This document shows, one piece after another, positions 44,301-50,870 of a stretch of DNA of 64,000 bases. Position 1 is the stretch's first letter; every line of letters starts with the position of its first letter. The notes under the pieces were generated by a model. That model ran no database searches and was not told the origin of the DNA. It saw only the letters and a program-made list of their open reading frames with translations. Both the position numbers and the translations under genes were made by a program. The DNA lies in NCBI GenBank assembly GCA_048595745.1, contig CP184361.1; one strand, written 5' to 3'. Source of the DNA: Aquipseudomonas alcaligenes_A. GTDB taxonomy: Bacteria; Pseudomonadota; Gammaproteobacteria; Pseudomonadales; Pseudomonadaceae.

Positions 44301-45054
44301 CCTGGGTGACGTCTACCTCGGCGCACCGGTAGCCACGCCGCTGGACCCGCGCCACCGCCTGGTGACCACCAAGTACAACCCGGCGCGCACCTGGACCGCC
44401 GAGAACTCGGTGGGCATCGGCGGCGCCTACATGTGCGTGTACGGCATGGAAGGCCCCGGCGGCTACCAGTTCGTCGGCCGCACCCTGCAGATGTGGAACC
44501 GCTACCGCGAAGTCGCCGCCTTCCACGGCAAGCCCTGGTTGCTGCGCTTCTTCGACCAGATCCGCTTCTACCCGGTGAGTGCCTCCGAACTGCTGCAGAT
44601 CCGCCGCGACTTCCCGCTCGGCCGCTTTGATCTGCGCATAGAGGACAGCGAGCTGGCCCTGGCCGACTATCAGGACTTCCTGACCCAGGAAGCCGCGGGC
44701 ATCGACGCCTTCCGCACCCAGCAGCGGGCGGCGTTTGCCGCCGAACGCCAGCGCTGGATCGACTCCGGCCAGGCGCATTTCGAGGTCGAGGACGTCGGCC
44801 CGGATGTGGGTGAGGACGCCCCGCTCGGCGCCGGCCAGCATGGCATCGACAGCCACATCGCCGGCAACCTCTGGCAGGTGCAGGTGGAGGCCGGCAGCAC
44901 GGTGAAAGCCGGCGATGTGCTGGTGATCCTCGAGTCGATGAAGATGGAAATACCCCTCACCGCACCCCGCGACGGCGTGGTGCGGGAAGTGCGTGTGCAA
45001 CCGGGCTCGCCGGTGCGCGCCGGGCAGCGGGTGGTAGTACTGGAGGAGGCATAA
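41380..45054 (+). CDS. Biotin-dependent guanidine (urea) carboxylase
   Basis: The 1224-residue single-chain carboxylase has a biotin carboxylase domain (about 1-450: ANRGAIACRILRT, HPGYGFLSENAAFAEAC, KSTAGGGGIGM, EVNTRLQVEHGVTE), two carboxyltransferase-like domains related to KipA (about 465-765) and KipI (about 810-1030), and a C-terminal biotinyl domain with the biotinylated lysine in ESMKMEIPLTAP. It uses ATP and bicarbonate to carboxylate guanidine, giving carboxyguanidine. Annotated homologues are called urea carboxylase; riboswitch and deiminase genes favour guanidine. An intergenic-type repeat is embedded in frame at residues about 770-804, between the two carboxyltransferase parts. 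Confidence 0.9.
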   Translation: MFDKLLIANRGAIACRILRTLRQLDVKGVAVYSEADVASLHLQQADEAHSLGEGPAAQTYLVVEKILGIAKRSGAQAIHPGYGFLSENAAFAEACEAAGIAFVGPTPEQLRVFGLKHTARALAKQHGVPMLEGTELLENLDAALRAGEAVGYPVMLKSTAGGGGIGMRVCRSAEELSDAFEAVKRLGQNNFSDSGVFIEKYIQRARHLEVQVFGDGRGEVLALGVRDCSVQRRNQKVLEETPAPNLPAGMAEELCAAAIKLARAVNYRSAGTVEFVYDSEAERFYFLEVNTRLQVEHGVTEQVWGVDLVRWMIELAAGDLPPLSELGKGLEPSGHAIQARLYAEDPGRDFQPCPGLLTAVEFPKADGKALRIDTWVEAGCEIPPYFDPMIAKLITWAPTRGQASAVLSQALADTLLYGVETNRQYLRQILSDAPFAEGNPWTRCLEGLTYRASTFEVLSAGTQTTVQDFPGRLGYWAVGVPPSGPMDDRALRLGNRLLGNEDGAAGLEITMSGPLLRFNTEAVVAVTGAEIPLTLDGVAQPMNTALLIRAGSTLSLGTIAGSGARSYLTLRGGLQVPEYLGSKSTFTLGQFGGHGGRALRAGDVLHIPPLGDTSNGAQLPAALCNELPAVRELRVIYGPHGAPEYFTPAYIDTFLATDWEVHFNSSRTGVRLIGPKPEWVRDSGGEAGLHPSNIHDNPYAIGAVDFTGDMPVILGPDGPSLGGFVCPVTIIEADLWQLGQLKAGDKVRFIPVDIATARQLATTQNHAYADLSPLPLGEGPGVRDSTYAQAPSPLPSPKGRGSWSASDLISPIVLDIGEGDKRLVARLSGDTHLLLEIGQPELDLVLRFRGHALMQALEAKQLEGVIDLTPGIRSLQVHYQPETLPLQLLLDTVTGLWDDVCNARDLKVPSRIVHLPLSWDDPACQLAIEKYMTTVRKDAPWCPSNLEFIRRINDLPNLDEVYKTVFDASYLVMGLGDVYLGAPVATPLDPRHRLVTTKYNPARTWTAENSVGIGGAYMCVYGMEGPGGYQFVGRTLQMWNRYREVAAFHGKPWLLRFFDQIRFYPVSASELLQIRRDFPLGRFDLRIEDSELALADYQDFLTQEAAGIDAFRTQQRAAFAAERQRWIDSGQAHFEVEDVGPDVGEDAPLGAGQHGIDSHIAGNLWQVQVEAGSTVKAGDVLVILESMKMEIPLTAPRDGVVREVRVQPGSPVRAGQRVVVLEEA
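43691..43784. repeat. Palindromic repeat copy 4, in frame inside the carboxylase gene
   Basis: The same hairpin order as copies 2 and 3 occurs inside a coding sequence without breaking the frame. It is translated as SPLPLGEGPGVRDS ... PSPLPSPKGRGSWS. It lies in the linker between the two carboxyltransferase-like domains. Confidence 0.88.
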
Positions 45055-45093
45055 GGGATAGAGTCGCGGTTAGCGCATTCACAGGGAAGAACC

Positions 45094-46161
45094 ATGCCGC
45101 TGACCCGCGACCAGGCCCAGCAACGGGCCGACGATATCCAGGCGTTCCGCCGCGAGGCGCAGCGCCTGCAAGCCGAGCACGCCTGGCCGCTGGACGACGC
45201 GCCGCTGGCGCAGATTGCCGCCCACCACGAGCAGCTGCTGGCGCAGTACCGTGCCGGCTTCGATATCGACCCCGACCAGCAGAGCAAGCGCCTGTCGCTG
45301 AGCATGCGCATCGTCTCGCTGCTCGGCGCGCTGGCCCTGGCCGCCAGCCTGCTGTTCTTCTTCTACCAGTTCTGGGGCCTGTTCGGCGAAGCGACCCAGG
45401 TCGGCATCCTGCTCGGCTTCTCCCTCGGTAGCCTGCTGCTGACCTTCGCCCTACGCCGGCGCGACCCTTCCGGCTACTTCGCCAAGCTGGCCGCCACACT
45501 GGCGCTAGCCTGCTTCATGCTCAACATCTATATGCTCGGGCAGATCTTCAACATCACGCCCTCGGACAAGGCCCTGCTACCCTGGGGCGCCTACGCCCTG
45601 CTGCTGGCCTATGCCTGCAACGCGCGCCTGCTGCTGGTGATCGGCCTGGTCTGCCTGCTGGCTTTCTGCGTCAGCCGCATCGGCAGCCTGATCGGCTTCT
45701 ACTGGCTGTATGCTGGCGAGCGCCCGGAAAACCTGCTGCTGCCCGGCCTGCTGCTGTTCCTGCTGCCGCAATGGGTGTCGCAGGCCCGCTACAGCGGCTT
45801 TGCCAGCGCCTACCGGGTAGTCGGCCTGCTGGCCCTGTTCGGCCCGATGCTGGTGCTGGCCAACTGGGCCGAGGGCAGCTACCTGCGCCTGGACGCCGAG
45901 CTGATCGAAAACACCTACCAGTTGCTCGGCTTCGTCGCCTCGGCCCTGCTGGTGTGGCTTGGTAGCCGGCGCGACTGGCCAGAGGTGGCGCTGTTCGGCC
46001 AGCTGGCCTTCATCCTGTTCCTCGGCATCAAGATGGTCGACTGGTGGTGGGAGCTGCTGCCCAAGTACCTGTTCTTCCTGATCCTCGGCCTGGCGGCGAT
46101 CCTCGCGCTGCTGGTACTCGGCAGGCTGCGGCGTGGCCACAAGGGAGGTGCCAGCGCATGA
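45094..46161 (+). CDS. DUF2157 multi-spanning membrane protein
   Basis: The 355-residue protein has a soluble N-terminal segment of about 70 residues and then about ten hydrophobic helices, with the DUF2157 pattern. Its function is unknown. It starts 39 bases after the carboxylase stop codon but belongs with the next gene, whose ATG overlaps its stop (ATGA). It occupies the position where an allophanate hydrolase gene would be expected in a guanidine operon. Confidence 0.8.
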   Translation: MPLTRDQAQQRADDIQAFRREAQRLQAEHAWPLDDAPLAQIAAHHEQLLAQYRAGFDIDPDQQSKRLSLSMRIVSLLGALALAASLLFFFYQFWGLFGEATQVGILLGFSLGSLLLTFALRRRDPSGYFAKLAATLALACFMLNIYMLGQIFNITPSDKALLPWGAYALLLAYACNARLLLVIGLVCLLAFCVSRIGSLIGFYWLYAGERPENLLLPGLLLFLLPQWVSQARYSGFASAYRVVGLLALFGPMLVLANWAEGSYLRLDAELIENTYQLLGFVASALLVWLGSRRDWPEVALFGQLAFILFLGIKMVDWWWELLPKYLFFLILGLAAILALLVLGRLRRGHKGGASA

Positions 46162-47015
46162 TCACCCTCAAGCCCCGCCACGGCCTGCTGGCCGGCCTGG
46201 CGCTGATCCTGCTGAGCAATGCCGTGGCCCTCGGCGGCGCCTGGTACAACCGCCAGGGCGAGCCAGAAAGCCGCCTGCAGCTCTCCGAGCGCGAGCTGTG
46301 GCGCAGCCACGACGGCCCGCACCGGGAAAACAGCGGCCTCAGCCTGCATCTGAACTGGCGTATCGCAAGCGACCCCGAGGACCCGCAACGCTTTAGCCAG
46401 CAACTACTCGATGAAACGACTCTGCTCGCACTGGGCTTCACCCGCCATCAGGGTAGCGAGCGACGCTGGCATCAGCCGCGCCAGCGCCCGGTGCTGATCG
46501 TGCTGGAGCTGGACGGCCCGGCCTACCAGCGTGAGCTGAAACAGGCCGAGCTTGCCCTGCAACAGGCCCAACAGGATCTGGCAGGCAGTCCGGACAGCCC
46601 GCACCTGCGCGAGCAGCTCAAATACACGCGTCTGGAGCTGGACAACCAGCGGGAACGCGCCAGTCGCCTGTTCGCGGTCGCCGCCGGCACGGATCTGCAG
46701 GCCCTGCGCCAGCGCTACCCGGACCGCGGCCGCTATGCCATCGTCGGCGGCACCGTGCGCGCCTGGTGTGACTGTGACGGCACCCAGCCCCACCGGCTGC
46801 GCGGCCAGATCGACCAGCTGCATGTCACCGACCTCAATGTGCCAGCAGCCTGGCGCCAGGAGCTGGCCGAGCGCATGCCACGGCGCCATGAGGACGGACA
46901 GCTGCCGCTGCACATCGAGGTCAGCTACGGACAGAGACTGGAGCCCTGGATCAGCGCCGTGCGCCTGCTGGATAAAACCGGCAGCGGCGGTGACGACAAC
47001 GCCACTCCACGCTAG
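46158..47015 (+). CDS. GDYXXLXY/DUF4824-like membrane-anchored protein
   Basis: The 285-residue product has one N-terminal transmembrane helix (GLLAGLALILLSNAVALGGAWY) followed by a soluble, probably periplasmic part with coiled-coil character around residues 120-170 (LKQAELALQQAQQDL). It resembles DUF4824 proteins that accompany DUF2157 membrane proteins. The start overlaps the DUF2157 stop, so both probably form one membrane complex. No enzymatic motif is seen. Confidence 0.72.
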   Translation: MITLKPRHGLLAGLALILLSNAVALGGAWYNRQGEPESRLQLSERELWRSHDGPHRENSGLSLHLNWRIASDPEDPQRFSQQLLDETTLLALGFTRHQGSERRWHQPRQRPVLIVLELDGPAYQRELKQAELALQQAQQDLAGSPDSPHLREQLKYTRLELDNQRERASRLFAVAAGTDLQALRQRYPDRGRYAIVGGTVRAWCDCDGTQPHRLRGQIDQLHVTDLNVPAAWRQELAERMPRRHEDGQLPLHIEVSYGQRLEPWISAVRLLDKTGSGGDDNATPR

Positions 47016-47046
47016 CATTGCGCCACTTCTCCAAGGCTCCCGCCCC

Positions 47047-48531
47047 ATGCCGCTCAGCACGTCCCGCAAGGCCCAGATCACCCTGCTGTCGCTTCTGTCG
47101 ATCCTGCTGCTGGGCGGTTTCCTCGCCACCAGCCTGGTCAGCTACTTCGCCTCGCGCGACAGCATCCGCCACAACATCGTCAACACCGAGCTGCCGCTGA
47201 CCTCGGACAACATCTACTCGGAAATCCAGAAGGACCTGATCCGCCCGACCCAGATCGCCTCGATGATGTCGCGCGATACCTTCCTGCGTGACTGGGTGAT
47301 CGCCGGCGAGCGCGATGCAGAACCCATGACCCGCTACCTGCGCGAAGTCCAGGACCACTACGGCACCTTCACCAGCTTCTTCATCTCCGAGAAGAGCCGC
47401 ACCTACTACCAGGCCAAGGGCGTGCTCAAGCAGATCCACGAAGACGAGCCGCGCGATGCCTGGTACTTCCGCGTACGCAACATGGCCGAGCCTTACGAGA
47501 TCAGCGTCGATCCGGACATGGCCAATGCCGACCGCCTGACCTTCTTCATCAACTTCAAGGTGTTCGATTACCAGCACAACTTCATCGGCGTGGCCGGCGT
47601 CGGCCTGACGGTGGATGCGGTGGTCAAGCTGGTCGATGACTACCAGCGCCGCTACGACCGCGCTATCTACTTCACCGACCGCAACGGCCGCCTGGTACTG
47701 ACCAGCGCCGATGGCGGGCCGCTGGGCGCTCATCGCGGCCAGCTGCTCAGCGAGGTGGCCGGTCTGGAGCCGCTGCTGGCGGTGCTGCCGCAGCCCAAGA
47801 GCGGCCGCTTCGACTACCAGGAAGGTGGACGCGGCCACTTCCTCAACGTGCGCTACATCCCCGAACTGGACTGGTTCCTGTTCGTCGACAAGCACGAGGA
47901 AGGCGCCCTGGCCGGCATCCGCCACAGCCTCTACCTCAACCTGCTGATCTGCACCCTGATCAGCCTGCTGGTGCTGTTCCTGGTCTACCTGGCCACGCGC
48001 CGCTACCAGCTGCGCATCGCCGCCCTGGCCACCACCGACGTGCTCACCGGCCTGCCCAATCGCCGTGGCTTCGACCTGCTGGCCGCCCAGGCCCTGCAGG
48101 AAGCCATCCGCGGGCAGAGCCCGCTGAGCGCCCTGCTGATCGACCTGGACCACTTCAAGCAGCTCAACGATACCCACGGCCACCTGGCCGGCGACCAGGT
48201 GCTGCGCGGCTTCGCCCATGCCCTGCAGGGCAATCTGCGGCAGTCCGACATCATCTGTCGCTGGGGCGGCGAGGAATTCATTCTGCTGCTCAAGGACACC
48301 GGCAGCAGCACCGCACGCCAACTGGCGGAGAAGATCCGCCAGCAGACCGAGGAAGCCGTGTTCCCCTTCAACGGCGTCAACCTGCGCGTCACCACCAGCA
48401 TCGGCGTTACCGAGCTGCAGGGTGACGACAGCATGGACCGCCTGATCGGCCGCGCCGACCGCGCCCTGTACCGGGCCAAGCAGTCCGGGCGCAACCGCGT
48501 GTGCGAAGACGTCAGCGGGCTGCAGCAGTGA
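47047..48531 (+). CDS. Membrane-bound diguanylate cyclase with periplasmic dCACHE sensor
   Basis: The 494-residue protein has two transmembrane helices (about residues 10-35 and 290-320) flanking a periplasmic double CACHE ligand-binding region, and a C-terminal GGDEF domain (about 330-490). The active site reads GGEEF, and DxLTGLPNRRGFD, DLDHFKQLNDTHGH and GVTELQGDDS are intact, so it should make c-di-GMP. An RxxD inhibitory site is not evident before GGEEF (SDIICRWGGEEF has no matching RxxD spacing). It could feed the PilZ-dependent cellulose synthase of this window, though that link is only inferred. Confidence 0.9.
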   Translation: MPLSTSRKAQITLLSLLSILLLGGFLATSLVSYFASRDSIRHNIVNTELPLTSDNIYSEIQKDLIRPTQIASMMSRDTFLRDWVIAGERDAEPMTRYLREVQDHYGTFTSFFISEKSRTYYQAKGVLKQIHEDEPRDAWYFRVRNMAEPYEISVDPDMANADRLTFFINFKVFDYQHNFIGVAGVGLTVDAVVKLVDDYQRRYDRAIYFTDRNGRLVLTSADGGPLGAHRGQLLSEVAGLEPLLAVLPQPKSGRFDYQEGGRGHFLNVRYIPELDWFLFVDKHEEGALAGIRHSLYLNLLICTLISLLVLFLVYLATRRYQLRIAALATTDVLTGLPNRRGFDLLAAQALQEAIRGQSPLSALLIDLDHFKQLNDTHGHLAGDQVLRGFAHALQGNLRQSDIICRWGGEEFILLLKDTGSSTARQLAEKIRQQTEEAVFPFNGVNLRVTTSIGVTELQGDDSMDRLIGRADRALYRAKQSGRNRVCEDVSGLQQ

Positions 48532-48731
48532 ACAGCGGGCGCTGCCCAAATTGCGGCCAGGCCAACACCTGCGCCCAGGCGGGCCAGGACGAACCGGTGC
48601 AGGACTGCTGGTGCTTCCATGTGCCGATCGCGCCGCAGGTGCTGGAAGCCTTGCCCGCCGAGGCACGCGACCAGGCCTGCCTGTGCCCCCGTTGCGCCAG
48701 CGCACAGGGCGCAGACGCCAAGCCCGACTAG
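48528..48731 (+). CDS. Cysteine-rich CWC family protein
   Basis: The 67-residue protein carries eight cysteines in CPNCG, NTCAQ, DCWCF and ACLCPRCA patterns, a likely zinc-binding fold (Cys_rich_CWC). The GTG start overlaps the stop of the cyclase gene (GTGA) and the protein ends two bases before rsuA. Its role is unknown; family members often lie beside rsuA-type genes. The start codon choice is supported by the overlap and by MNSGRCPNCG alignment. Confidence 0.8.
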   Translation: MNSGRCPNCGQANTCAQAGQDEPVQDCWCFHVPIAPQVLEALPAEARDQACLCPRCASAQGADAKPD

Positions 48732-48733
48732 CG

Positions 48734-49426
48734 ATGCGCCTCGACCGCTTCCTCAGCAACCTGCCACGCTTCAGCCGCGCCGATGCCCGTCTGCTGCTCG
48801 CCGCCGGGCGCCTGCGCGTGGACGGTGCCACGGTGCGCGACGGCCGCCACGAGATCCGCGAGTTCAGCCGTATCGAACTGGACGACGAACTGCTGCAGGC
48901 CGGCAAGCCGGCGCGCTACTTCATGCTCAACAAGCCGGCCGGCGTTGTCAGCGCCACCGAACATGCCGAGCACCGCACCGTGCTCGACCTGCTCGACGAA
49001 CCGGACAAGCACGAACTGCACATCGGCGGGCGCCTCGACCTGAACACCACCGGTCTGCTGCTCATCACCAACGACGGTCTCTGGTCGCGCCGCCTCACCG
49101 AGCCGCGCAGCCGCCTGGGCAAGCTCTACCGGGTCAGCACCGAGCAGCCGATCACCGCCGAATACATCGAGGTGTTCGCCCAGGGCCTGTACTTCGCCTA
49201 CGAAAACCTCACCACCCTGCCCGCCGAGCTGCAGATACTCGATGCGCATACCGCCCTGCTGACCCTGCACGAGGGGCGCTACCACCAGGTCAAACGCATG
49301 TTCGGCCACTTCCGTAACCGCGTGGTCGCCCTGCACCGCGAACGCATGGGCCCGCTGCAACTCGATCCGGCCCTGGCGCCAGGCCACTACCGCCCGCTCA
49401 CAAGCGCCGAGATAGAGGCCGTCTGA
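48734..49426 (+). CDS. rsuA: 16S rRNA pseudouridine(516) synthase RsuA
   Basis: The 230-residue enzyme isomerises uridine 516 of 16S rRNA. An N-terminal S4 RNA-binding segment (MRLDRFLSNLPRFSRADARLLLAAGRLRV) precedes the catalytic domain with the active-site aspartate in GGRLDLNTTGLLLITNDG, and YHQVKRMFG near the end. Length agrees with E. coli RsuA (231 residues). It could be a paralogue acting on a related rRNA site, but RsuA is the best match. Confidence 0.88.
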   Translation: MRLDRFLSNLPRFSRADARLLLAAGRLRVDGATVRDGRHEIREFSRIELDDELLQAGKPARYFMLNKPAGVVSATEHAEHRTVLDLLDEPDKHELHIGGRLDLNTTGLLLITNDGLWSRRLTEPRSRLGKLYRVSTEQPITAEYIEVFAQGLYFAYENLTTLPAELQILDAHTALLTLHEGRYHQVKRMFGHFRNRVVALHRERMGPLQLDPALAPGHYRPLTSAEIEAV

Positions 49427-49749
49427 ACACGGCTCGCCCGACCAATGGCAGGGCCAATTTCATCGGCATGACTTGCATCGGTAACACGAGGCTGCTTGAA
49501 TCCAGTCAATGGTCCATTAGTGACCGAATAGTCACAACAGACATCTAAACGCCTTTTCCGCCAATCACGGGCTGCCCATCGAGTTGTCGATCCCGGACGG
49601 AAAATGCACCCGCCGCCAACAATAAATCCCGGCCAGCCTTTCGAGCCGACCAGGCCCCGTTTCCCAGGCCCATGCCTACCTGCCATGAAGCTCGCGCAGC
49701 CGCGAGGTGCTGCTGTGCGTCCGCAACGCCGCATGTCAGGGGCATGACC
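49427..49749. other. Leader/promoter region of phaG, no gene seen
   Basis: This 323-base gap has no convincing open frame or RNA gene. It contains an inverted repeat GTGAC (49520-49524) / GTCAC (49531-49535) and an A+T-richer stretch at 49485-49560 that may hold the phaG promoter. The base composition is lower in GC than the neighbouring genes. No terminator hairpin for rsuA is obvious. Confidence 0.5.
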
Positions 49750-50628
49750 ATGAAAGCTGAAACCGCTGTGCTGGATATCCAGGGGCAATACCGGGTTTAC
49801 ACGGAGTTCTACCGCGCCGACTGCGCCGAGCGGACCATCATCCTGGTCAACGGCTCGCTGTCGACCACCGCATCCTTCGCGCAGACGCTTCGCTACCTCC
49901 ACCCGCACTTCAATGTGGTGCTGTTCGACCTGCCCTATGCCGGCCAGTCACGCGCGCACAACCGGCATGAGCGCTTCCTCAGCCGTGAGGAAGAAGCCGA
50001 TATCCTTCTGGAGCTGGTCGAGCACTTCGCCTGCGACAGCGTGCTGTCCTTCTCCTGGGGCGGCATCGCCACCCTCCAGGCGCTGGCCCGGCGTCCGTCG
50101 CGGATCGAGCGTGCGGTGATCAACTCCTTCTCGCCGATCGTCAACAGCGCCATGCTCGGCTACCTGCGCGCCGGCCTGGTGGTGATGCGCGAGTGCGACC
50201 GCGAGAGCATCGGCATGGTGCTCAACGGCACCATCGGCAAGCACCTGCCCTCGCTGTTCAAGCGTTACAACCACCGGCACGTCACCGGCCTGGAGCGCTA
50301 TGAATACGAGCAAATGAGCCACCACGTGGAGACCGTGCTGAACAACGGCGGGCGTTCCTGCGTCAGCTTCGCCGGGCAGATCGAGATACCGCTGCTGTTC
50401 GTCAACGGCGAGTGGGACGAGTACACCACGCCGGCTGACGCGCGCCTGTTCACCCAGTACGTGCGCCACTGCGAGTTCCGCACCATCGCCCAGGCCGGCC
50501 ACTTCCTCGACATGGAACACAAGGCCGCCTGGATGGAGACCCGCGATGCCCTGCTGGCCTTCCTACTGCCCCCCACACAGGACCATGCACGCAGCGTGGA
50601 ACGGGAGCCACGGGCCGTGGCGCTGTGA
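49750..50628 (+). CDS. phaG: (R)-3-hydroxyacyl-ACP:CoA transferase PhaG
   Basis: The 292-residue alpha/beta-hydrolase-fold protein closely follows PhaG of P. putida: AVLDIQGQYRVYTEFYRADCAERT at the start, the nucleophile elbow SFSWGGIATL, and GHFLDMEHKAA near the end. PhaG diverts 3-hydroxyacyl groups from fatty-acid synthesis (ACP-bound) to PHA or rhamnolipid precursors; RhlA is a related enzyme. I favour the ATG at 49750, because AGGGG lies at a good distance and it matches the start of known PhaG; an ATG at 49744 is also in frame. It is a single-gene unit. Confidence 0.87.
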   Translation: MKAETAVLDIQGQYRVYTEFYRADCAERTIILVNGSLSTTASFAQTLRYLHPHFNVVLFDLPYAGQSRAHNRHERFLSREEEADILLELVEHFACDSVLSFSWGGIATLQALARRPSRIERAVINSFSPIVNSAMLGYLRAGLVVMRECDRESIGMVLNGTIGKHLPSLFKRYNHRHVTGLERYEYEQMSHHVETVLNNGGRSCVSFAGQIEIPLLFVNGEWDEYTTPADARLFTQYVRHCEFRTIAQAGHFLDMEHKAAWMETRDALLAFLLPPTQDHARSVEREPRAVAL

Positions 50629-50710
50629 AGCGCCCGGCAATAAAACGGGCGCAAGACGCGCGCGCGGCTTCACCTTCCTGGGCGATTCTGGTAAAAAGTC
50701 AGCCGCCCGA

Positions 50711-50784
50711 GCGGGCGTCGTATAATGGCATTACCTGAGCTTCCCAAGCTCATGACGAGGGTTCGATTCCCTTCGCCCGCTCCA
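50711..50784 (+). tRNA. tRNA-Gly (anticodon CCC)
   Basis: A full cloverleaf is readable: acceptor arms GCGGGCG and CGCCCGC, discriminator T and encoded CCA at 50782-50784, anticodon loop TTCCCAA with anticodon CCC, and T loop GGTTCGATTCC. A hairpin terminator follows. Confidence 0.95.
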
Positions 50785-50789
50785 GATTC

Positions 50790-50817
50790 AAAAAGCCCCG
50801 CAGCAGCGGGGCTTTTT
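50790..50817 (+). terminator. Terminator of the tRNA-Gly gene
   Basis: AAAAAGCCCCGC pairs with GCGGGGCTTTTT across a 4-base loop, five bases after the tRNA 3' end. The A and T runs make it usable in both directions, also for the OsmC-YcaO gene. Confidence 0.9.
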
Positions 50818-50870
50818 CATTTCAGCCGACCGTCTCTGCTCGGCCAGCCGGGGAGACCGCTGCCCCGCCC

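Noticed and set aside
46951..48906. 651-codon leftward frame opposite the diguanylate cyclase
   Set aside because: The rightward strand has a complete CACHE-GGEEF protein; the leftward product has no recognisable features.
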